From: Purshia tridentata
Lineage: Eukaryota; Streptophyta; Magnoliopsida; Rosales; Rosaceae
Length of the DNA: 64,000 nucleotides
Reading direction: 5' to 3'
Assembly: GCA_003254885.1 (NCBI GenBank)
Contig: QANT01002787.1
Coordinates: 1-64,000 of the forward strand
The notes below the pieces were generated by a model. That model made no database searches. It saw only the letters and a list, made by a program, of their open reading frames with translations, and was not told the DNA's origin. A program made the position numbers and the translations under genes. Shown here piece after piece: positions 42,586 through 54,837 of the stretch; within the stretch, counting starts at the first letter, position 1, and each line of letters starts with the position of its first letter.

Positions 42586-45467
42586 CTAAAATCGCCGCCG
42601 CACACGCCTGCCATTGGGATTTGCTGATTCTGCTACAGCACCGCCCCCATCTGCTGGCAAATCTAGCCCATATATACTGCTGCCACTCCTCTTCCTACTT
42701 GACAGGAGACTCGAATTCTCATCCACTGATGCAACTGTCTCCAGCAGCTCCAGCAACATTGAGGGGCAGCTCTCTTCCAAATGCTTGTACCCATCTGATC
42801 GCATTACGGCTGCAAAACACATGAGGATTCATTAGTTCAAGTATTCAATTTTACACAAAAAAGTTGCAAAAGGAATTGAGCAGAATCCATTTATAAAAGG
42901 AAGTATGACGTGTAAAAAAATACAAGTTTTGATAAAATACATGACAATAAAGATATGTTAGGAGCTCATAACAACAATTCATGTTGTCATATGAAATGCT
43001 CTTCTGCACTCACACAAAAAAAAGTCCAAATTCATATCAAATGCAGCTTAGAAAAGAATAGAGGGCAATCGGTCTCTTGGATAGACCAATTAACAGCATA
43101 TCTGGTTTAGAACTTTAAACCAGTTTCCAGGGGCTCAGATATGGCTAACTGTGCCAATCTTATGCAGGGTCCACTTGTCTCACTCCTTTACCAATTTGTT
43201 ACATTTATTTTTTTTTAGCAGAAAGAGAGAGATCTTCCTTTTTTCCTTTCCTTTTCTTTACTTAAAAACAAACAAATGTATTGGAGGAGACCCCCATATA
43301 CAATCAGACCCATGCCAAATCAGGAATCCTACTATACCATTCTCAAAATGCTGTCCCTCAATCAGCCAGATATCATGGTGTCACCAAAGGCTGACCAGAG
43401 GACCCACACGGAATATCATAAATTTTAATGGAACATCCTTATTGACATCCTGAAACCACAAAAAATGATAAAGATACCTGTAACATTTTTTATGAGCCAG
43501 GCACGCATGAGAAAGCATCAAGAATAGTTGAGGCTACTGAGAAAAAGAAAAAACCGAAATTGACATAACCTGAAACCTTACACGATCAGAATAACAGAAT
43601 CTATGAGCAACACCCACCTCCCAAGTTTGCCGAATTTGCTGCAAATTTTAGACACACAGCCTTGAGCTGTGGACAGTGGTGTTGCTCAGCAAGGGCAAGT
43701 GTGGTCGCCACTGTTTCAGTAGTGATTTCTTCACACAACTTTGATTCACACACTACTTTCAATCGATCTAAATTATAGAGGTCTGCAGCAGCCAACAGAT
43801 GCTGCACCATGACAGTGAATGTGCATAAAGGTGATGAGCCCATAACTTCGTGTACATCAGGAAGTTTGTCTGTGTAAATAAAAAGAAGCATTGCCTGGGG
43901 AAAAAAGAGATAAATCTCCATTTAAGTCATTAAACCTGCTCAAAATAGGAGTGCATACAAAGAATAACAAATGTGTTTTTCGGAAAAGCAATAATAACAA
44001 ATGGATTGATATTTTCAGGAAAGCTCATTCAACACTGAATATTAGTCACAGGAACAAAATCTAGAAGTGCTTATTTTTCCCTATTAGATGTTTTGGGCAT
44101 AAAATCTACATTACATGATACTTTTGAAGCCCCCAATGCTAACCAGATAAAATTAGTATCTGCCAGGCAATTTCAACTTTCCAACATTTCTTCTGTTCAT
44201 TTTCTAACTGAATTCATAAAAAGAACCTTTTTAAGTTCTGTTTGATTCCTAATACAAGCATAAAGACTGAATATAAATTATATCATGGAGGGAAATACAA
44301 GTACCCAATTCTTAGTGCGTATGCATGTGCTACAATCTTTCTATTACTTTAGATGGTGATAAGTGGGAACAACAAGATCAAGAAGCATTACCTTGAAGAT
44401 AAAGGGCTCAACATCCTCCACGACTACTTTATCTATGCTACAATCCCCTACGAGTCCAAAAAACTGAGCTCTAAATACTGGAGAACGAGCAGCAAGTATC
44501 AACTTGTGAGCTTTAAACTGTTCATCGCCAACCTGAAAAACTACATCACAACCAGCTTCAGAATCTAGAAAGTCCTTAAGATGTCGACCCATGTCTGATG
44601 GTGGTACGGTAATTGTAAATTGTTTTGGTCGCTCAAGGCGAGTTCTGACAACTCCAACAGTGCAGTTCAATACAAGGCAATCATCCTTTAAAAATTCAGA
44701 AGTTTCTAAGGCTGCCCTTCTGAAAAATCGCTTGTAACCCCTGAAATGTAGCCAGAGAAGTAAATCTGATGATGGAAACATGCAGAAACTTCCAACAGAA
44801 CAATCCTCAAAAGCTTATCCAAAACTTGGTAAATAGGTTACAAAAACTGCAACTAATTGATAAAAAAACCTGAAAAACAATAAATGATAAACCTATTGAA
44901 AAACAAATGTCACCATCTCTCTTAAATTATTATCAATAACCATCCCTGAGCCACAATTCACCAAAAGGGAACTCAGTTTCATCATCAAAATCAAAAATTT
45001 ACGACACTGATAAACTGAAACACAACAAAAAACACATACCACATGCTGCCTCTGTACTTCAACGTGTACGGCCCACTCTCGAGCGCTCGATCAAAGTGAC
45101 TATGCACCTTGTCCTTCCCACTCCTGGTCTGGTCCACCAAGGTCAGCTCAAACAGAGCCCTCACGTCCGTGCCCTCACTAACCAGAGCAATGAAAACCGA
45201 GACGTACATGGAGCTATCCTCGGGGTTTTTACCGTCGGGGTAAAAGTAAATCGCCCAATCGTAACCGCCCACCGTGAACGTGTCGCTCATTATGTACTTT
45301 CCGGCACCCATCCCTTTGGCCAACGAATACCCCTTTATCGTGAACCGGTGCGAACCGTTCACGGTCTCGCTGATCGACCTCGAACACGACTCTAGCTCGG
45401 GCTTCGAATTCGCCATGGCTTCACCACCGCCCAATTGAGCCCCACTGGAAGATTTGTGAATCGGCAT
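42586..45467 (-). CDS. BPM3: MATH-BTB protein, CUL3 substrate adaptor (BPM3-like)
   Basis: BPM proteins join CUL3-RBX1 ubiquitin ligases through the BTB domain and recruit targets such as class I HD-ZIP, ERF/AP2 and PP2C proteins through the MATH domain. Four exons in transcript order, 45040-45467, 44392-44740, 43618-43894 and 42586-42809, join in phase to 425 residues. The MATH domain holds [36 protein letters not shown] and [12 protein letters not shown]. The BTB domain runs [61 protein letters not shown]. The BACK-like tail includes [14 protein letters not shown] and a basic end (GRRVRRRF) that may be a nuclear signal. The first ATG is at 45467; a second in-frame ATG at 45416 gives 408 residues, the length I recall for Arabidopsis BPM3. 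The frame stays open upstream without another ATG. Confidence 0.95.
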
Positions 45468-46354
45468 CGGAGAACAGTCTCGGCAGAACCCTAGCACGCG
45501 AATCCGCCAAAAAGTGGCCGTGCCATGGCATGTAATTCGTGCAGATTGAAAGTTGAAACCCTAATTTTGGGTTTGAATGGCGAATTGAAACCCTATAAGC
45601 GAAGGGGAAAATGGTGAGGGAAAATTGCAGGAGGGGGTTCGTGGTTTTTGCTTTGGGGGATTAGGACTTTAGGAGTTGGGCGGGTCCTAATTTGCTTTTG
45701 ACGGGCCACCAATTGGAACGTCGTGAGCGGGTGGGTCGTAATTTTATAGTGCTTTCGATTTGGCTGACGTGTGTTTTGGGTTCTGTTTGGAGCTGCTGAA
45801 ACTGTGTTCCGTTCCGGGAATGGGACTGGGAAAGTGGCCAGTCGGAAAAAGGAAACAAAATAAAAAGCAAACAAATTATTTGTATTTCAAAATTTAAATT
45901 CATGTTAATCAAAGATCCTATGCTATGAGAAATACATTCAACTACTAATTTGCTAGCAATGCAAACCATTACACGAATTTGGCCAACTCTCTTCATTCAC
46001 ATTTAATATAGACACATATATCGATGCTACATGGGAACATGTGTCTATCACTAGACATTACATGATGGAAAGGAGGGCAATAATAATCTTAATTATAGTC
46101 GACCAATGAAATCAATGGTGGATATGTTCTAATTTAGTGAGATAATTTAGTTGATATGTTCTAATTTAGTGAGATAATTTAGTTGCTCACGTTTTAAGTT
46201 TGCTCTTTAGTGATTACCGGTTAAACTTCTCATAAAGCCATGGTCACGTTTTAGGTTTACATTTGAAAATTACACATTACTCCATATATAATTTAGGTTT
46301 CCNCCATATATAATTTAAGTTTCCAAAATGGCAATTAGATATTATAGTAAATTT
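45468..46354. other. Upstream region of the BPM gene
   Basis: This holds the BPM leader and promoter. AAACCCTAA (telo-box) occurs at 45557-45565 in the probable leader. A direct duplication of a 27-base AT-rich segment (GATATGTTCTAATTTAGTGA, about 46122 and 46154) lies further upstream. One unresolved base occurs at 46303, inside a doubled CCATATATAATTTA motif. Confidence 0.5.
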
Positions 46355-47722
46355 TTTTAAACCTCCTAATCACAAAAAAAATTTCCTAAACCCCCACTCA
46401 TTTAGAAACTCTCCCAAAACCTCCTAAAACTTATAATACTTTATTTACCCCTCTGACACGAGCTCAGTGTAACTGTATTTCTGAAATATAGTGTAACTGA
46501 AACTGAATATTAAAAAACAATTACACTAAAACTGAATTTCAAAAATACAATTACACTCCAAAGTAACTATAAATAATTAAAATATTTTTTTAAACAAAAA
46601 AATGCGGGTCCATAAAAAAAGTTACACCTTAACTAAACCCTGACTAAACAAACAGTTACATCTTCGCTAAACAAAATAGTTACACTTTCACTAAAAAATC
46701 TAAATTCAGTTTTACTAAAAACAGTTTCACTTCAGTGAAATTATTTTTAGGGAAATTGAAATCAACAACATTCAAACCCTAGGCTATGTAGTCCGATCTT
46801 AAACTCAAATTCTAGGCTACGTCGCCATTATCGTCTCAAGTTGTTTCCACTTGCAAATTTAATTTCATAATTTTAGTAGATTCAGTGAAATTAAATTCAG
46901 TTTCAATAAACTCAAATTTAGTTTCACTAAATGCACTTAAACTCTAATACATGCCATCAAAATCATATTCCATTAAAAATAAATTTTCATAAGCCCCAAA
47001 CAACTCCAGCACCACCTCTCCTGAATCTCCCGCAGCCACCACACTAGCTTAATCAAGCTACTCGGCACCAACCTCTCCGGCAGCAACTACTTCGTCCTCT
47101 AAGTCAACCTCGCCAACTGTCTTCGAAACCCCAGATCCAAGCTTCTTCGTGCTTGATCGAGCCACTGCTCTGGCCTCGACTCCAGCTTCCATAACGACAT
47201 CAAAACCTCAAGCATAATCGTTTTTGAAAACCATACCTCTAAGGCCAGGAGCTGCCACATCAACTCTAGCCAGGATCTGCCAAGCATAATCGTTCAGCTA
47301 CGATCGGAGCATGTCGCCGTCGTTCGAGCTAGAGATGCTTACAGAAATGAGGTGAGGTGCGACGCCGGCGCGATAGGAGCCGGCGATGTCACCGTCGTTC
47401 AAGCTGGAGGTGGATTGCAACTACATGATGATGAGATAAGGTGCGACGCCGGCCAGAAGAGCTCGTAGAGGAGAAAGAGGGAGCTAACCAGAGGAAGGAG
47501 AGAGAGAGAGAGAGAGAAAAAAAAGCAAACCAAACGTTACAGAGAAAGAAAAGAAAAAAGAAAACAGGGTAAAATTGGAATTTTTAAAAAAAGATGGTCA
47601 ACTGTAAATGGGTAGAGGTTGACTAGAGGGTTTAGGAAAATATTAAGTGTAAGATTGGGGGTTTTGGGAGAGTTTGATTTTGAGTGGAGATTATGAGAGA
47701 ATCTATCTCTAATTAGAGGATT
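46355..47722. mobile_element. Mutator-like non-autonomous element
   Basis: About 1.37 kb bounded by long imperfect inverted repeats: both ends, read inward, contain CCTCTAAT/CCTCCTAAT, CC(C)CCACTCA and AACTCTCCCAAAACC(C/T)CC. Candidate 9-base target repeats are AGTAAATTT (46346-46354) and AGTAAATAT (47723-47731). The interior has a GC-rich part (about 46990-47480) unlike its AT-rich ends, with a minus-strand open frame at 47099-47287 that I do not recognise. No transposase is visible. A GC-rich centre in a Mutator-like element suggests a captured host fragment (Pack-MULE type). Confidence 0.6.
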
Positions 47723-47731
47723 AGTAAATAT

Positions 47732-48977
47732 TTACATTAGATATTATCATAAATTAAGTCAATAGTCTAACTCAATACCAAATTTATTTTAAATATTAAT
47801 TTCATTTATTTACTATTTTGCCCTTATTTTTGCTATTGCTTTCTTCTCTGATTTGTAAGGGTAAATCCTCATTTTTTATCTCATCTCCTCATTCGAAACT
47901 AAACATAACATAAACGCTAACAAACTGAATATTTGTAATATTAAAACTTTTTATGAATTGATATTTTTTAGAGTGGCAATGTATGTAATTTATTGTAATA
48001 GTTATGTCATCTTTTATCTTAATCTGTAATTTAATTTATTACATTTTAGTCAATAGTAATTATAATAGTATTTTAATATAGTTCATTAACTAATTTGTAA
48101 TATTAAAACTTTAATTGACTTATTTATAAATACTAAAAAAAAAAAAAAAAANAAAAAAAAAAAAAAAACCTCTCTCTGTGCTTTATTAGGATAGTCTAGT
48201 AGGTTGTCCTAGCTACTTAATTGTTCATGTGGTCTATGACCAATTATTGTACATTTGTACATATACAGTGATCCAATTCACACTTTTTTTTGCCCAGGGA
48301 TCCAATTCACACTTTATTCTGTTTAAACATGTTATGCTCTTTTTGTCGCAATTTTATGGTATTTCCATGTGATGCCCACTCATGCTGGACACATGATGAT
48401 CCATTTAATGAATATTTCTCTTGGTAATTTTATTTGCAGAGGGCGAAGAAAAAAAGATTAGAAAAAAAGAAGAAAAAAAGAAGTTGGTTAGCTGAGAGAA
48501 AATCCATTTCATGATTTATCGTGTTTAGTTTTCATCGGACGACTAAAGAACAATGTCGTACAAACGGCACGTGCAAGGAAGAGCCGTAATTCCAAATCCC
48601 ATCACCCAGTGACTCGCATCGTTTTCACTCCACGAACAACGAGACGTGGAACATCACCCATTCCATTCCATGCAATCGCAATCCTTCGGAAGTGCCACGT
48701 GTAACCATGTCACACTCACTCCACTAAGCATTTCTATACCACCGGGGGTGACACTAACAAGCAGTCAACTGTCTCTATTTGCCAGCTCTGTCTGATGCTC
48801 ATCTCCCTCGACAATTCTAACCTCTCCGTCCTCCGACTACACTCAATCTCAGATTCTCTCTCAGTGTCTCACTCTCAGACACCACATTCCGATCTCGATT
48901 CCGCAACCCACTAAACGCAGCGTTTCGTTCTCAGTTTACGGTTCAAATAAATTAAATTAAAATTATTCCAAAAAAGC
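47732..48977 (+). promoter_or_regulatory. Upstream region of PMT11, with G-boxes
   Basis: AT-rich DNA, then a poly(A) tract with one unresolved base at 48152. The proximal 450 bases are GC-richer and carry CACGTG at 48568-48573 and 48696-48701. A pyrimidine-rich leader (CTCTCT, TCTCAG) lies at about 48800-48900. The transcription start is not determined. Confidence 0.5.
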
Positions 48978-51900
48978 ATGACAGGCTTGAGTAATGGCGA
49001 TTGGCTGAAAATCAGAATCCCATTGATTATAAAAATTTGGGGGTTTGTTATGATCTCGGTGACCTTCTTCTACTTGGGCAAGCACTGGTCCGATGGGTCC
49101 CAGCAGCTCCTCTTCTTCACCACCACGCGCCAAACCCCTTCCACAGTCGCCACGTCACCCAACCTCAACAAGCCCGTCAACCTCTCCGCCCTAATTCCCC
49201 AAAACCAAACCCTAGCGCCACCATTACTGTCGCCTTCTCCTCCTTCTCCTCCTCCGCCTCTTCCACCGCCGCCGCCGCCCGATTTGATCCAACGGTTCGG
49301 GATCGTGGACGAGAATGGCACCATGTCCGACGAGTTCGAGGTCGGGGAGTTCGATCCGAACGAGGTGGTGGAGAATTGGGGCAGTCGGAACGAGACTGTG
49401 GCTGAGAGCGACGGAGGGAGTGGTGGCTCTGGTAGGAGGGTCAGCGTGAAGAGGTTTGAGCTCTGCCCTAAGACTATGAGCGAGTACATACCGTGTTTGG
49501 ATAATGTGGAGGCCATTAAGAGGCTCAAATCCACGAAGAAAGGTGAGCGATTCGAGCGGCATTGCCCACAGCAAGGCCGGGGTTTGAATTGCTTGGTTCC
49601 GCCGCCCAAGAATTACAAGACCCCCATTCAGTGGCCGAAAAGCCGCGACGAGGTATTTGCTTTGTTTTTTAAGTTATTAACTGTGCTGTGCATGCTATTT
49701 TCGATTTGTTTTGTTGGTAGTAAAATTTGTATTTTGAAGAAGTTGTTAGAATTGTGGGTCTTTTTTAAATGCAGCTTAATTTAAATGCAAATGCAGCTTT
49801 ATTCAGCTTCGTTTAAGGTATAAAGCAAATTAAGGAAAGTTCGGAATGAAAGGTCTAATTGCTGCCAATGGTTCTTCATTTTTGTCATTAATAATGTATA
49901 TTCATATTTGTATTATTTAAGATTTGATCTTTCGAACTTTGCTAATGAAAATGGCACTTCATTGCAGGTTTGGTTTAACAATGTACCTCATACTCGTCTA
50001 GTTGAAGACAAAGGGGGTCAAAACTGGATTACACGACAGAAGAATAAGTTTAAGTTTCCTGGAGGTGGTACACAGTTTATACATGGGGCAAACGAGTACT
50101 TGGATCATATTTCAAAGGTTATAATTGTATAGAATTAAACATAATTGGGAAATGGGAGCTGATAATTTGAACATTGCATGGGTTATTGTCTCTTGATTCA
50201 CTGATGGTCAAATTCTAATCATGTAGGTGGTCTCTGACATCACCTTTGGTCATCATACCCGAGTTGTTTTGGATGTTGGATGTGGTGTTGCAAGTTTTGG
50301 TGCTTATCTGCTGTCACGAAATGTGGTTACCATGTCAATTGCACCCAAAGATGTCCATGAGAACCAGATTCAGTTTGCTCTTGAGCGTGGTGTGCCTGCA
50401 ATGGTAGCAGCATTTGCTACTCACCGTTTGTTATACCCAAGTCAGGCATTTGACTTGATACATTGCTCAAGATGTAGAATTAATTGGACTCGTGACGGTA
50501 TGCCATTTTTGTATCATACGGTTTTTCTTTTTAACGGTTCTTCATAGCTAAAGAATTTTGAAATTTATAACTAATGATCGAGTAACAAGCATCAGAGTAC
50601 GCTTTGGAGTCTATGCAAGCACTAGTGATAGCATTGCAATTACTCAATCTCTCCATAATTTGGTCACCTTAAAAAAGAAAAAGAAAAATTGTTATTGCAA
50701 AGGGAAAAGCAAAATTTATTCCTGAACTTGGGTTCTTGCGAAGATCACTTGTAGTAACCTTAAGATTTTTCACCCTCTCTCTTTGGACTATTGTTTTTTT
50801 TTTTGTTAAATACTCTTTTGACTATCAAAATCTCAGTTTTTGAAGCAGCGTGTCATATTTGTCACATTTTCTATTGTTGAATCTTGCTTCAAACATTATT
50901 GACCTAGGCTATCTACGGAGTATAGTTTGCTACATGGTCATGCAAAACTTTAAATTTCATTTGCCAATTATTGTCTTAATTACATAATATCTCTGTGTTT
51001 AGCTCACTCGCGTGGGAGATATCATCTGATTGTGGTTTTCTTTACACTCTTTTCATTCTTTGTGGTGAAGATGGGATATTGCTGCTTGAGGTTAATAGGA
51101 TGCTCCGGGCAGGAGGATATTTTGTTTGGGCAGCACAGCCAGTTTATAAGCATGAAGAAGCCCTAGAGGAGCAGTGGCAAGGTGTTACTCTAAAACTTTT
51201 CCATTTGAAGTATACTTGTTAATTTTTATTTTTTTTCGCTATATTGATTGCTAGTTAGTGTTTGAAAGTTCTGCAGTCGTTGTATTAGTATTTTATGACT
51301 TTTAGATGATTGAAAACAAAATAACTTTTCTCTCCAACTCTAAATCAGTTCTGAATTCTCTGTCCACCAAATTATAACCTATAATTTCTCTTTTACTGTG
51401 AATCCTAACTATTAACTTTAATTCTTCCTTGAAGACTACATTCACCGACAAACCAGCAAAACAACCTTGTTTTAGGTATTTTCTTATCTAGCTTTCCTTT
51501 AGGCATCATATATGACTGTGTTTCCAGTTTTGAGAAGGTACGGATCGATTAGAGACGTGTGATCAAGGGTGTTATGGAGTTGTATACGAACTTCTTATTT
51601 GCTGACATTAGTAGTTTAATGCAGGCCACCTGCTGTCTGTCCATGAACAGTGGATTGAAAAGAACATATAATGTTGGGTTAGTAACGTATCTGTTTTCTT
51701 TTTCTTTTTTTCTTTTCCAGAGATGCTTAACCTCACCACACGACTCTGCTGGGAGTTTGTGAAAAAGGATGGCTATATTGCAATATGGCAGAAGCCCTTT
51801 AACAACAGCTGCTATCTGAATCGGGATGCAGGAACTAAACCTCCATTGTGTGATCCAAGTGATGACCCAGACAAAGTTTGGTATCTCTCTCTCTCTCTCC

Positions 51901-53824
51901 TTTTAATAATGATTTGATAATTTCATTAAAAATAGGTTATTAACTTATTATCAGAATCTGTATATGTGGTTGACTTGCTTCTTGCTGTTGTGAAGGGTTT
52001 CAGTTATTAATTTATTGGTATTCTTTGTATGATGAGTCAGGTATGTTGATCTGATGGCATGCATCACAAGACTCCCTGAAAATGGTTATGGAGCAAATGT
52101 AACAACATGGCCAGACCGTTTGCAAACTCCCCCTGATAGGCTTCAGAGCATACAATTTGATGCCTATATTTCCAGAAAAGAGCTTTTCAAGGCAGAATCT
52201 AAATATTGGCATGAAATAATTGAAGGCTATGTTCGTGCTTTACATTGGAAGAAGATTAGATTAAGAAATACAATGGACATGAGAGCTGGCTTTGGAGGGT
52301 ATATATTTATCTTGTGTTCTACTGCGCTGCCTTTTCTACTTTTTTGCTTAAATTTTCTCACTGCTTATGGTCTATCAATTGGTTGGCAGATTTGCAGCGG
52401 CACTCATTGAACTTAATTTGAATTCATGGGTTATGAATGTGGTTCCTGTTAGCGGCCCCAACACCTTACCTGTTATATATGACCGTGGACTTATTGGAGT
52501 TATGCATGACTGGTACAGTACCAACTGTTTTTCTTTGTATAGCTGTATCATGATGTGGGATTCTTGCTTGGACACTAGGATTGATGGTTCTTATCATTAA
52601 AGTTTTGCATTGCTCATATATGCCTTATATGCCAGTTTCTTTTATTCTGAAGTTGTGGTACTTATAAACTGTATCTGATACTTGTTATGTTCAGTCATAT
52701 GTGTGTTACGTACATATATATGGTACATAATTTTCTTTTTCGGGTATTAAGACTGATCTTACCACTCCCTCCAAAAAAAAAAAAAAAAAAAAAAANGCAA
52801 TTCCTAAATCCTTGCTGAACCATATCTATTCCCAGTCCATTCCTTTTTTTTGTTGGTTGTGGGGGTGGGTGGGGGAATCACGTTGCATGGCATGGTATGC
52901 ATAATTGACCTTGCCAAGAGCCATTCATTCAGCACATAATGTCAAGTTCCTTTAATCTCCTGCTGTTCAATCTGTTTTGACTGGTTCTTGGAACAAGTTC
53001 CAGTGATTTGAAAGTAACTAATTCACATTAAATGTATCAGGTGCGAGCCATTTGATACATACCCAAGAACCTACGACTTTTTGCATGCAGCTGGCCTCTT
53101 CTCTGTTGAGAAAAAAAGGTCTCTCTCTCTCTCTCTCTCTCTCTAAGTAGAAAATTTAATTTCATAGTTGCTGCAATGAGGGCGGTTTACATTTTACTGA
53201 GAACTAAAATTCACTGCATTAGTAGTTATGCAGTTAATTTGAAACAAAGGTACTCCAGAAAAAATAGCTGTTCATTAGTAAAATAATAAAATGTAGTCAC
53301 CGGCCCTTATAGCATGGTGATACATTTCTCTCTGTATTAAGTAGGAGGTCTGGATTACCTTCTAATTGGGGTTGTTAGTCAAACAGTTAGAGAAATGGAA
53401 AATGGGATGTAGAATTATATTTGTTGTCTTTGGATCAATACTGCGTACCTTCTTTCTTCTTGTTCTATTGTCTGGGGGTGAGGTTTTCACTCCATGATTT
53501 GATGTTTGGGTGTAATAAAGACTTTGGTCATAGTGTGGGGTGGCTTTATGTTATTTATTTTTTATTTTATCTCTTCTTTTTTTAAAGCCTGATATGATAC
53601 ATATCATCATAAACAGATGCAATATCTCTACAATCATGCTTGAGATGGACCGTATTCTAAGACCTGGTGGACATGTATACATCCGTGACTCTCTTTCTGT
53701 CATGGATGAACTTCAAGAGATTGCAAATGCCATGGGCTGGCGCTTCAATTTGCGAGACACATCAGAGGGTCCTCATGCAAGTTATAGACTCTTTATTGCT
53801 GAGAAACGCCTCTTGCATAGTTGA
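48978..53824 (+). CDS. PMT11: Probable pectin methyltransferase, Golgi DUF248 family (PMT11-like)
   Basis: This is a type II Golgi membrane protein of the QUA2/PMT family, SAM-dependent methyltransferases thought to methyl-esterify homogalacturonan. Nine exons: 48978-49652, 49968-50117, 50227-50497, 51071-51181, 51721-51880, 52041-52298, 52390-52512, 53041-53118, 53617-53824. They sum to 677 residues in one frame. A membrane anchor lies at residues 16-34 ([17 protein letters not shown]), followed by a proline-rich stem near 85-105. The family domain opens with [16 protein letters not shown] and [20 protein letters not shown] motif I is [17 protein letters not shown]; other blocks are [66 protein letters not shown] and [16 protein letters not shown]. 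It runs convergently with the HESO1 cluster. Confidence 0.96.
52774..52796 (+). repeat. Poly(A) tract with an unresolved base in PMT11 intron 7
   Basis: A run of 22 A residues followed by N and then GCAATTCC. Like the N at 48152, the ambiguous base sits in a homopolymer, so it marks assembly uncertainty rather than biology. Confidence 0.8.
53121..53144 (+). repeat. (CT)n microsatellite at the PMT11 intron 8 donor
   Basis: About twelve CT units begin directly after the donor GT of intron 8, so the splice site reads AAAG|GT(CT)n. Intron 5 likewise begins GTAT(CT)n. Length changes here would alter donor positions beyond +2. Confidence 0.85.
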
Positions 53825-54837
53825 AGCCTTACGAATTGGCGACCGGATTGTATTTTAGCACTTATCACTGTAAGAAAAATGAGCAAAAGATGCCCTAATG
53901 GGAGAAATACTCAGTGGAAGTGTAGTGGGAGAGACGGAGGGAATTCTTTTGATTGGTGTAGTGGGATTGAGTAGCAGACATAGGGTAGGGTACCCTCTAA
54001 ATGAGTCGGAACACGGTCTGGATGATGAGGATTCGAATGTAGTTAACACTACCCCCCTACCTGTTGTGTTTGTGAAATAGAATCTCATAGTACGCTTGAT
54101 TTTTACAACCAATGTTTAGATTTACACCAGAGTTCTAAGTTCTTTATGTATGATGTACATAATGGGCACATCAAATATCAATTCTGATTTCTCTTATTTT
54201 TTATTTAATATTTACTTGGTTCTATGAATTTTGATGCCATGTTCTTTGCCTCCAGTTAGAGAGAGAGAGAGAGAGAGAGAAGAGAGAGAGAACGAAACCC
54301 ATTCACACTGAGGTCAGACTTGTTATATTAAAGCCGTAAAATTTTCTTTTCTTTTTAAAGGTTGAGAAAGTGAAAAAGTGAAGAGAGAGAAAGGGGTGGG
54401 GATCGCTAGATTGTGAACTGCTGTGATTTTTATAACCATTAGTTGAGAGCTGCTGCAGTGTTTTACACGAGAGCTTGGAATGCGAGTTTTCCGTTGAACA
54501 TGGGTTTCAAAGCAAATCCCATTTTTCTTTTATATTATATTTTAAACCAACAACCACAATTCTCCTACATTATGTGCATTTTGGAGGGAATGACTGATGA
54601 AGCATTACCCTGTTGACAAATTCTTTGTTCAGAATAATACCCTCTCAGGTACAGCTCTAATCTTTTAGTCGGGAAACAAAATAGCAAACAACCCGATTAC
54701 TTGTTTCTACGAGGCCAGGCTGGCCAGCATACACATTGCACTCTGGAAAGGTTAAAGCATCAAACCGTTTGAAAAATTGCTTCTACTTTTCAATCAAAAC
54801 CATGCAGTGAAAGTTTTGTTTAATGGAAGACTTCACA
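53825..54837. other. Convergent spacer PMT11 / HESO1 pseudogene
   Basis: This has a (GA)n repeat at about 54256-54290. From about 54290 to 54837 the sequence matches the region downstream of the second HESO1 gene (about 60010-60467): shared CCCATTCACACTGAG, GAGCTGCTGCAGT and TTTTACACGAGAGCTTG. The tandem duplication therefore includes the 3' flank. Confidence 0.65.

Noticed and set aside
49070-49609. 179-codon antisense frame over PMT11 exon 1
   Set aside because: Its glycine run is the complement of the proline-rich stem of PMT11. There are no domain or splice signals.
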